DNA of 5,217 bases, taken from the NCBI GenBank assembly GCA_947097635.1, contig CAMURW010000128.1:1-5217 (forward strand), written 5' to 3'. Under the pieces are notes generated by a model. That model saw only the letters and a program-made list of their open reading frames with translations, had not been told where the DNA came from and made no database searches. The DNA comes from an uncultured Bacteroidales bacterium. Lineage in GTDB: Bacteria; Bacteroidota; Bacteroidia; Bacteroidales; P3. Positions 1-5,217 of the stretch are shown in pieces (the first letter of the stretch is position 1; each line of letters begins with the position of its first letter). The translations under genes were made by a program, and so were the position numbers.

Positions 1-310
1 CCAGGCGGAAATAGTTATTGTAGAGCCGCGTGGAGGGTTCGCCGATAATCTTGGCGGCCTTGATGCGCGTGGGCTGGAAGATGCTGGTGAGGCGCCGCGT
101 GGTGATGTTGTAGTCGAACTTGTGCTGTAGGTTCATGTTGGTGTCCGTGATATGCGGTGCCACGTTCAGTTTCAGCAGCGAGTTGTCCAGCACGGGGTTG
201 TATTCGCCCGTCACCACCACACTCTCGTTGTATACGATGCTGTCGCGTTTCTGTGCGTTCAGCAGCAGCGGCAGCAACGCCATTCCAAGCGCTATAACAT
301 ATTTCTTCAT
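1..310 (-). CDS. TonB-dependent-receptor-like outer-membrane beta-barrel protein, N-terminal part only
   Basis: The gene starts at the ATG at 310-308 and leaves the window at base 1, so about 103 residues are visible. It opens with a signal peptide (MKKYVIALGM, then a Leu-rich core) with likely cleavage after Asn-Ala, before Gln20. The mature start has the pattern RDSIVYNESVVVTGEYNPVL, followed by KLNVAP and, further on, PTRIKAAKIIGEPSTRLYNN (residues about 79-98). I recognise this arrangement (VVV-x-x-EYNP, then KAAKI-GEP-x-RLYNNY-x-RL) as the N-terminus of a Bacteroidales barrel family usually annotated as TonB-dependent receptor. No TonB box or plug is visible in this piece, so active transport is not shown; it may be a porin-like or structural barrel. 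It lies 88 bp downstream of the TPR gene on the same strand, with no promoter box seen between them, so co-transcription is likely. The family call is from memory and the rest of the protein is unseen. Confidence 0.72.
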   Translation of the reverse strand, partial: MKKYVIALGMALLPLLLNAQKRDSIVYNESVVVTGEYNPVLDNSLLKLNVAPHITDTNMNLQHKFDYNITTRRLTSIFQPTRIKAAKIIGEPSTRLYNNYFRL

Positions 311-355
311 AAATTGCGATTTTCTAATTATTAACTCTAAGTTCCTTTTTTTCGG

Positions 356-373
356 ACCAACGAGAGGGTTGGT
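356..373 (-). repeat. Short hairpin between the TPR gene and the barrel gene
   Basis: ACCAAC (356-361) and GTTGGT (368-373) form a perfect 6-bp inverted repeat around a 6-base loop. In the direction of the two flanking minus-strand genes the stem is followed by an A-tract, not a U-tract, so it does not look like an intrinsic terminator. It could be an mRNA processing or stability element, or chance. The rest of the 311-398 gap shows no promoter box of the TAnnTTTG type and no ORF. Confidence 0.3.
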
Positions 374-398
374 TGCGTCTCGGCCGGAAGGCGGGGGC

Positions 399-3300
399 TT
401 AGTTGTTCGCCTCCGAAGGGTTCTCCTCCGCAGGGACCGTTATTATCACCTCTTGTTCGTTGCGCTGCTCACTTTTCTCGTTGGCCGCGGCGCTTGCGTC
501 GGCTTCGGCTTCTAGAATGGCGTTACGTTTCTGCAGTGCTTCTGCCACTAGGTCGTCGCCATCGTAGTTGTCTATGATGCTCTGCAGCGTCTGTTTGGCC
601 TGCAGCGTGTTGCCCTGTGCATAAAAGATGTCGGCCCACAGGATGAAACTCCTGGCCAGCCAATAGTCATTGCTGGGGTTGGCTGCGATTGCCTCTATGG
701 CTTTCTCGCTGGCAGCATAGTCGCGTGCCAGGAACAGCCTCTGCGCCAGCCTATAGTTGGCTTCTCCGCTATAGTCTCCGTTGCGGCTATTCTTCAGCAC
801 GTCGTAGTACACTGCCGCGCTGTCGTACTGCCCCGCTTTCCAATAACTGCGCGCCATATCCAGTCGGGCCTCGTCGCGCTGGTCGTTGGTCACTTTGGAT
901 TCCTGCAGCAGCACCTTGGCCGTGGCTATGATGTTGTCGTGGCTCTCCATCTTCACATAGCAGCGCAGCAGCCCTAGCAGCGCCGCCAGACGCGAATTGT
1001 CGCCCTCGGCCAGTGCCACTAGCCGCACGTAGTGGTCCTGCGCCTTGGCATAGTTGCCCAGACCGTAGGCGATATTGGCGGCATTCACCAGCGCGGTCTC
1101 GGTGTATTGGTTCTTGTTGTAGTTCGCCAGTGCTTCAAAATGCGGCAGCGCTTTCTCGTTGAGGCCGCTCTTGAAGAGGCAGTCTGCCAAGTAGTAGTGC
1201 GCGGTAAGGGCGAAGAGACCGTTGGGGAAGTTCTTCAGGTAGTGCTCCATGCCGCCGATGGCGTTGTCGCAGTCGCCTTCGTAATAATAATTGGCGGCTA
1301 CCTGGTAGGAGAGGCTGTCCTGCTCGTTGCTGCTCACGACAGTGTTGGTGGTATTCCTCACGTAGGCGAAGTATTCGTCCACGCGGTTCTGGTGGATGTA
1401 GATGTTCTTGATGGTGGACAGTGCGTCGCGGCTTTCCTCTGTACCGGGATAGCGTTTCAGCAGCATATCCAGGCTTTCCAGTGCCAGGGAGTCCTGGTCC
1501 ATGTTATAGTAGATGAGGCCGCGGTTCAGCAGGGCTTCCTTCACGTGGCTGCTCTGGGGATATTGCCTCAGGAAGTTGTTGAAGTAGAGCAGCGCCATCT
1601 CGTTGTTGTCCAGCACCAGATAGGTGCTGGCGATTTCCAGCACGGCCTTGGAGGCCAGCAGGCTGGTCTCATAACGCTCGAAAACATAGTTAAGGTAGGT
1701 GAGTTTCTGGTCATTTTTCCCCAGGGCACCATAGCACAATGCCTTCTGGTAGGTGGCGTAGTCGGCATCCTTGGCGTTGGCGGTAATCACCACATCGTAT
1801 TGCGCTACCGCCTCGTTGAAATGCTTTTCGGCGTAGAGGCAGTCGCCCAGACGGTTGTAGGCATCGTATTTCTGACGTGCCTCTATCTCTGGTGTCAGGC
1901 CTGTGAGGAAGTGGCGGAACTGCTGTTCGGCACCAAGATAGTCGCTGGCTTCCATCTTCAGGTAGCCGTCGGTATAGAGGGCCTGAGGGTAGTAGGGCGA
2001 CTGCTGTGCGTGGGTGCCGCGGAAAAACTTCGCCAGGGAATTGCGTGCCACGGTCTTCTGCCCCATGCGATACATACTTTCGCCATAGAGATAATAGGCA
2101 TCGGTGGTAACGCGCGGCACGGCGTTGATTTTCGTGGCTTTCAAGAAGTAATCGCTGGCTTCCTTGATGTCGCGTCCGTTGAACAGCTCTATGCCGCGGT
2201 TCAGCACGATGCGCTGGTAAGCCTGGTTCATCTCGGCGCTCTTGGGTTCTATCCTCTCTATCAGCTTCATGGCATCGCGATAGTTGCGGGTGGTGAGGTA
2301 CAGCCCGGTCAGTATTTCCTCAATCTCTGTGCGATGCTTGGTGCGGGGATATTTCTGCAGGTATTCCTCGAAACTGCGAATGCTTTCGTTGTAGGGGTTC
2401 TTCTGCAGCTCGCAGCCCAGCTTGGCGTAGTTGAAGAGGGCATCTTCCTGTATTTTGCTGTCGTAGTTCAGCTGGCTGGCCTGCAGGAACATGCTGCGGG
2501 CGTCGTCCTTGCGTCCCAAACGTATGTAGGCGTCGGCCAGGGCGTAGATGGCACTCTGTGCTATGCTGTCGTTGCAGCTGGTCTTGCGGGACAGGTACAC
2601 TGCCGCACTGTCATATTGTTTCAGCATATAGTAACTGTAGCCCATCTGATAGGTATTGTCGTTGTTCTGGCACACGGGGAGGTTGCTGGTGGGGCTCTTC
2701 GCGGGAGCTTCGTTGCCCAGTTTCCCCGTGGCGGGGGCACTGGCGATATTCTTGTTGTCCTCCTCGCGGTAGGTCTTCTCTGCCATGCGGTAATAGTTGA
2801 TGGCCTGCTGGTATTCGCCGCGGTTGAAGTACACCTCTCCCACCATCTGCTGCAGCTCGCCCTTGCGAAAGATGTCCTCGTTCTCCAGCATGGCCGGTGC
2901 CATCGCCAGCAGTTCATCCTCGCGACCCAGGTAGTAGTAGATGCGGGCCATGTAGCTGGGCACTATCTCCTTGAATTTGCTCTCCTTCTCCAGTTTCTGG
3001 AAGTTCTCCAGTGCCAGGTCGTAGTCGCCGCGCATATACTGGATGTGGGCGTAGTAGTAGAGGGCGCTGCTTTTGTATTTGCTTTTGCCCGTAATCACGC
3101 GCTGCAGGCAGTTCTGTGCCTTCTCCACCTCACCGGTGACGAGGTAGCAGTAGCCCAGCTTAAAGTTGTATTCGTTGCGATAGCCATATTCCACATCGGC
3201 GGGGTTCACCTGCAAAAGTTTGTTCTTGGCTTCGGCATAGCGACTTTTTCCATAGAAATAGCAACCCTGAAAGAATGTGGCCATATTGCATTTGTCGCTC

Positions 3301-3614
3301 TCGGGATGCAGTCTCAGGAATTCCTCCAGCCGGTAGAGGGCATCGTCGTTGCCCAGTTTCTCGCTACACACGGCAGCATAGTACACAGCTTCGCCCTGCC
3401 GACGAGACCCCTTGGCGGCGGCATCCTGCGCCAGCAAGTCAAAATGATGCTGGGCAGAGGCATATTTCTCTTTCAGGAAGAGGTCCATGGCATCGTTGAA
3501 ATGGTGATGCAACAATTGCTGAGGTGTCACATTCTGGGCAAAAACAGGTACGACGACATACAGACCGAGTATCACAACAATAAGATATTTAGACTTTTGC
3601 AGCATTTTTGTCAT
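399..3614 (-). CDS. Large exported tetratricopeptide-repeat protein
   Basis: This is a 1071-residue protein of almost continuous helical repeats. Residues 1-27 are a signal peptide: basic start, hydrophobic core LIVVILGLYVVVPV, and cleavage after Val-Phe-Ala before Gln27. The ATG at 3614 is used; Met4 (3605) is an alternative start that keeps the signal. From about residue 35 to 1030 I count some 23-25 TPR-like units of about 34-37 residues, for example near 183-216, 253-284, 354-386, 582-615, 692-725, 801-835, 914-947 and 987-1020. Several carry the YP-x-S/T-x-E signature after the second helix (RYPGTEES, QYPQSSHV), as in YbgF- and BamD-type periplasmic TPRs. A Pro/Ala/Asn-rich linker (about 286-322) interrupts the repeats. 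The C-terminus (about 1033-1071) is an Ala/Glu-rich, probably disordered tail. No enzyme domain is seen. It probably acts as a periplasmic scaffold for the barrel protein encoded next; that role is inferred from export and gene order. Coding potential is clear; exact function is unknown. Confidence 0.93.
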   Translation of the reverse strand: MTKMLQKSKYLIVVILGLYVVVPVFAQNVTPQQLLHHHFNDAMDLFLKEKYASAQHHFDLLAQDAAAKGSRRQGEAVYYAAVCSEKLGNDDALYRLEEFLRLHPESDKCNMATFFQGCYFYGKSRYAEAKNKLLQVNPADVEYGYRNEYNFKLGYCYLVTGEVEKAQNCLQRVITGKSKYKSSALYYYAHIQYMRGDYDLALENFQKLEKESKFKEIVPSYMARIYYYLGREDELLAMAPAMLENEDIFRKGELQQMVGEVYFNRGEYQQAINYYRMAEKTYREEDNKNIASAPATGKLGNEAPAKSPTSNLPVCQNNDNTYQMGYSYYMLKQYDSAAVYLSRKTSCNDSIAQSAIYALADAYIRLGRKDDARSMFLQASQLNYDSKIQEDALFNYAKLGCELQKNPYNESIRSFEEYLQKYPRTKHRTEIEEILTGLYLTTRNYRDAMKLIERIEPKSAEMNQAYQRIVLNRGIELFNGRDIKEASDYFLKATKINAVPRVTTDAYYLYGESMYRMGQKTVARNSLAKFFRGTHAQQSPYYPQALYTDGYLKMEASDYLGAEQQFRHFLTGLTPEIEARQKYDAYNRLGDCLYAEKHFNEAVAQYDVVITANAKDADYATYQKALCYGALGKNDQKLTYLNYVFERYETSLLASKAVLEIASTYLVLDNNEMALLYFNNFLRQYPQSSHVKEALLNRGLIYYNMDQDSLALESLDMLLKRYPGTEESRDALSTIKNIYIHQNRVDEYFAYVRNTTNTVVSSNEQDSLSYQVAANYYYEGDCDNAIGGMEHYLKNFPNGLFALTAHYYLADCLFKSGLNEKALPHFEALANYNKNQYTETALVNAANIAYGLGNYAKAQDHYVRLVALAEGDNSRLAALLGLLRCYVKMESHDNIIATAKVLLQESKVTNDQRDEARLDMARSYWKAGQYDSAAVYYDVLKNSRNGDYSGEANYRLAQRLFLARDYAASEKAIEAIAANPSNDYWLARSFILWADIFYAQGNTLQAKQTLQSIIDNYDGDDLVAEALQKRNAILEAEADASAAANEKSEQRNEQEVIITVPAEENPSEANN

Positions 3615-3684
3615 AATAAATATAATATTTTAAAAATGCTAAAATACAAATAATAATCAAAGGGCAGGCCCCTTCCTTCGTTTT

Positions 3685-3708
3685 TTTTCAACCAGACGAT
3701 GTTGAAAA
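3685..3708. repeat. 8-bp perfect inverted repeat in the divergent spacer
   Basis: TTTTCAAC (3685-3692) is matched by GTTGAAAA (3701-3708) around the 8-base spacer CAGACGAT. The repeat sits 70-95 bases upstream of the TPR start and about 70 bases upstream of the plus-strand promoter box. A dimeric regulator site is one reading. On the minus strand the stem is followed by A residues and on the plus strand it is preceded by a T-tract, so it is not a normal intrinsic terminator in either direction. The symmetry is read directly; any function is inferred. Confidence 0.4.
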
Positions 3709-3776
3709 CCACATCTGCCATCCCGAAATTTTCGAAGCATTCAATACGTTATTTTACGCACATCGAAAAAAAAGCG

Positions 3777-3784
3777 TAATTTTG
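3777..3784 (+). promoter_or_regulatory. Bacteroidota-type -7 promoter box for the lipoprotein-deaminase unit
   Basis: TAATTTTG matches the TAnnTTTG consensus used by the Bacteroidota primary sigma factor at every fixed position. It is preceded by an A-tract (about 3766-3773), which is common at such promoters. The -33 element is poor: at the expected distance there is only GTTATTTTA (about 3749-3757), with no TTTG. Transcription would begin near 3790, giving a leader of about 70 bases before the lipoprotein ATG at 3859. No other plus-strand match to the box was seen in the spacer. Confidence 0.62.
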
Positions 3785-3792
3785 CAATTTCA

Positions 3793-3822
3793 TTTGTGGC
3801 ATAAATACCGTTTTCCCACAAA
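3793..3822 (+). repeat. 7-bp inverted repeat at the predicted 5' end of the lipoprotein mRNA
   Basis: TTTGTGG (3793-3799) pairs perfectly with CCACAAA (3816-3822) across a 16-base loop. It begins about 9 bases after the promoter box, so it would form a stem-loop at or very near the mRNA 5' end, or an operator just downstream of the start site. There is no U-tract after it, so it is not an intrinsic terminator. No known riboswitch class is recognised, and the leader is too short for most of them. Confidence 0.35.
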
Positions 3823-3829
3823 GCCATCC

Positions 3830-3839
3830 ATGTATACAT
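3830..3839. repeat. 10-bp perfect palindrome just before the lipoprotein gene
   Basis: ATGTATACAT reads the same on both strands and ends 19 bases before the lipoprotein start codon. It could be a small operator half-site pair, or chance in A/T-rich DNA. The first three bases are also the start of a 10-codon mini-ORF described in the findings. Confidence 0.3.
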
Positions 3840-3858
3840 TTAAGTTAATTAGCATATT

Positions 3859-4239
3859 ATGAAAAAGACACTGCTGCTATCTCTCGCACTGCCGGCCTTG
3901 CTGGCGGTGGGCTGCAAAAAAGAAAGTTTACAAAACACCGTGTGGCTGCACACCGACGTGACATACAGCAGCGACAGCACCGAAGTGCTGGTGCGCGACA
4001 GCACACGCCTAGACTTCATCGATGACGAGAGCGGCAAATACCGCCACGTCCACGTCACCGACCGCAGCACTACCACCGACCACGCAGTGTTCTTCTACAC
4101 CATGGAAAACGACCACGGCACCTACAGCGTCAACGACACCTACGAGTTCGACGTCAAGGGCAACATCATGGAGGTGCACAAAAAGAATGTCCCGAACAGC
4201 GACACGCTGATATACAACCTCATATACAGCGAAGAATAA
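3859..4239 (+). CDS. Small lipoprotein of unknown function
   Basis: This 126-residue protein has a lipoprotein signal: MKK, a hydrophobic core (LLLSLALPALL), then Ala-Val-Gly-Cys with the lipid-carrying Cys at residue 19. Ala rather than Leu at the -3 position is slightly off consensus. The residues after it, KKES, lack the run of acidic residues that usually directs Bacteroidota lipoproteins to the cell surface, so an inward-facing anchor is as likely. The mature part (about 107 residues) is rich in Asp, Thr, Ser and Tyr, with alternating patterns that suggest beta strands (TVWLHTDVTY, AVFFYTME, TYEFDVKGNIMEVHKK). This resembles small lipocalin-like or beta-sandwich lipoproteins of Bacteroidales, but I do not recognise a specific family. 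It starts at an ATG with no Shine-Dalgarno sequence, which is normal for the phylum. The deaminase gene follows after 13 bp, so the two are probably co-transcribed. It is first in the unit behind the promoter at 3777. Confidence 0.88.
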   Translation: MKKTLLLSLALPALLAVGCKKESLQNTVWLHTDVTYSSDSTEVLVRDSTRLDFIDDESGKYRHVHVTDRSTTTDHAVFFYTMENDHGTYSVNDTYEFDVKGNIMEVHKKNVPNSDTLIYNLIYSEE

Positions 4240-4252
4240 AGTCCCCACAACC

Positions 4253-5217
4253 ATGTCCATCTTGATCACCAACGTGCTGGCGAACCACCATCGCTGCAAC
4301 ATACGCATCCATGGCTGCCATATCGCCGCCGTCGAGCCCTACAGGCAGGGGCAGACGGCAGACGAGGCCGACGATGTCATCGACGGCACCATGCTGGCGG
4401 CATTCCCGGGACTGGTGAACTGCCACACACACGCCGCCATGAGCCTCTTCCGCGGCTACGGCGACGACCTGCCGCTGGAGACCTGGCTGGGAGAGAAGAT
4501 ATGGCCTGGCGAGAAACACCTGAACGAGGACATCGTATACTGGGGCAGCAGGCTGGCGTGCCTGGAGATGATAAAAAGCGGCACCACCTGCTTTAACGAT
4601 ATGTACTTCTTCCAGCACCAAACCGCGCTGGCGGCTCAGGACAGCGGAATCCGCGCCACCCTGTCGCTAACGGGCATGGACTTCTTCGACCCCGCACAGG
4701 CGGAGACACTGAAACAACGCTGCCGCGACTGGGAAAAAGAGCTCACGCCCCCCACCCTCAGCGCCGCAACGCAGGAAAGCATGCTGCGCTACGCCATGGC
4801 GCCCCACGCCATCTACACCGTCAGTGCACCCACGCTGCAGTGGCTCAAGGCATTCGCCGACGAACACAGGCTGCTGCTGCACATACACCTCGCCGAAACA
4901 CAGACGGAGGTGCGCAACAGCATCAGCCAAAACGGACTGCGTCCCGTGAGCTATCTGCAGAAACTGGGGCTGCTGGGCCCCCGTACCATCGTGGCACACG
5001 GCCTGTGGTTGGACGACGAGGACGTGAAGATGCTAGGCGACAGCGGCACCTGCGTGGTGCACAATCCCAACAGCAACCTCAAGCTCGCCAGCGGCTATCG
5101 CTTCCGCTACAACGATCTGCGCAACGCCGGCACCAACGTGGCACTGGGCACCGACGGCTGCAGCAGCAGCAACAATCTGGACATGGTAGAGGCTGCCAAG
5201 GTGATGAGCCTCCTTCA
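4253..5217 (+). CDS. mtaD: Amidohydrolase, probable methylthioadenosine/S-adenosylhomocysteine deaminase, C-terminus cut off
   Basis: The frame is open from the ATG at 4253 to the window edge, giving 321 of the usual roughly 420-440 residues. It fits a zinc- or iron-dependent deaminase of the amidohydrolase superfamily that converts adenosine derivatives to inosine derivatives plus ammonia in the cytoplasm. Visible in order: PGLVNCHTHAAM with metal ligands His58 and His60; LFRGYGDDLPLETWL and IWP (about 65-86), typical of the MtaD/SsnA/TrzN branch; SGTTCFNDMYFF (about 110-121); HIHLAET with metal ligand His212 and catalytic Glu215; VAHG with His249; HNPNSNLKLASG; and ALGTDG with metal ligand Asp301, followed by SSSNNLDM. 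No expected motif is missing in the part seen. The substrate is inferred: methylthioadenosine or S-adenosylhomocysteine fits best, but aminodeoxyfutalosine deaminase (MqnX, menaquinone pathway) and other nucleoside or triazine deaminases share these motifs. It lies 13 bp after the lipoprotein gene with no terminator or promoter between, so it is likely expressed from the same mRNA. Confidence 0.9.
   Translation, partial: MSILITNVLANHHRCNIRIHGCHIAAVEPYRQGQTADEADDVIDGTMLAAFPGLVNCHTHAAMSLFRGYGDDLPLETWLGEKIWPGEKHLNEDIVYWGSRLACLEMIKSGTTCFNDMYFFQHQTALAAQDSGIRATLSLTGMDFFDPAQAETLKQRCRDWEKELTPPTLSAATQESMLRYAMAPHAIYTVSAPTLQWLKAFADEHRLLLHIHLAETQTEVRNSISQNGLRPVSYLQKLGLLGPRTIVAHGLWLDDEDVKMLGDSGTCVVHNPNSNLKLASGYRFRYNDLRNAGTNVALGTDGCSSSNNLDMVEAAKVMSLL

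Larger units (their letters stand above)
3615..3858. promoter_or_regulatory. Divergent intergenic region between the TPR gene and the lipoprotein gene
   Basis: These 244 bases separate two gene starts that point away from each other, so both units must be expressed from here unless one is read from elsewhere. The DNA is markedly more A/T-rich than the genes around it. A good plus-strand promoter box is present at 3777-3784. For the minus-strand TPR gene I see only a weak candidate, TATTATTTG on the minus strand at 3655-3647, which has one extra base compared with TAnnTTTG and no TTTG at the expected upstream distance. Three symmetric elements lie in the region and are listed separately. Smaller A/T-rich symmetries (3618-3630 and 3724-3734) also occur and could be chance. 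No RNA gene or conserved ORF is evident. Confidence 0.6.

Noticed and set aside
356..373. Rho-independent terminator after the TPR gene
   Set aside because: The stem is only 6 bp and in the direction of transcription it is followed by A residues rather than U residues.
120..515. Plus-strand open frame of 131 codons across the barrel start and TPR end
   Set aside because: It overlaps two supported minus-strand genes and their gap, has an odd Ser/Phe- and Arg-rich composition, and shows no domain.
399..3614. Tandem DNA repeats underlying the TPR repeats
   Set aside because: The repeat units are similar only at the level of protein pattern. I saw no long near-identical DNA copies that would suggest recent duplication.
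3618..3630. Inverted repeat AAATAT-A-ATATTT next to the TPR start
   Set aside because: It is made only of A and T in an A/T-rich stretch, so chance is a sufficient explanation.
1032..3653. An 873-codon open frame on the plus strand, antisense to the TPR gene
   Set aside because: Its codons are the exact reverse complements of the TPR codons, so stops would appear only where the TPR gene uses TTA, CTA or TCA, which its codon bias avoids. The translation is an unlikely Val/Gly/His/Gln-rich sequence with no recognisable domain, while the minus-strand product has a signal peptide and regular TPRs.
4220..4999. Two minus-strand open frames (4220-4621 and 4667-4999) opposite the deaminase
   Set aside because: They lie antisense to a frame with every expected amidohydrolase motif, and their products are Val/Gln/His-rich with no recognisable features.

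Overview
The window looks like chromosomal DNA from a member of the Bacteroidota, most likely the order Bacteroidales. Three things point there. One upstream region carries a perfect TAnnTTTG promoter box. No start codon has a clear Shine-Dalgarno sequence. The leftmost gene encodes the N-terminus of a Bacteroidales outer-membrane barrel family. Coding DNA is fairly GC-rich, with heavy use of CTG, GAC and AGC codons, while the intergenic DNA is A/T-rich. Genus cannot be read from the sequence. There is no sign of a mobile element, phage, CRISPR array, tRNA or rRNA.

The layout is two divergent transcription units separated by an A/T-rich spacer at 3615-3858. The left unit runs on the minus strand. 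It starts with a very large exported TPR-repeat protein (399-3614, 1071 aa). After an 88-bp gap comes a TonB-receptor-like outer-membrane beta-barrel protein (310 down to base 1), of which only about the first 103 residues are present. Both have signal peptides ending in Ala-Gln, so the pair probably works together in the periplasm or outer membrane.

The right unit runs on the plus strand. It has a small lipoprotein of unknown function (3859-4239) and, 13 bp later, an amidohydrolase of the methylthioadenosine/S-adenosylhomocysteine deaminase family (4253 to beyond 5217). The deaminase is cut by the window edge, but all the metal and catalytic motifs expected of the family are visible. A likely promoter sits at 3777-3784.

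The spacer holds several small symmetric elements: an 8-bp inverted repeat at 3685-3708, a 7-bp inverted repeat at 3793-3822, and a 10-bp perfect palindrome at 3830-3839. It also holds a 10-codon mini-ORF whose stop overlaps the lipoprotein start. Nothing here is clearly a new system. The points most worth a second look are the TPR/barrel pair, the spacer symmetry and the uncharacterised lipoprotein next to the deaminase.
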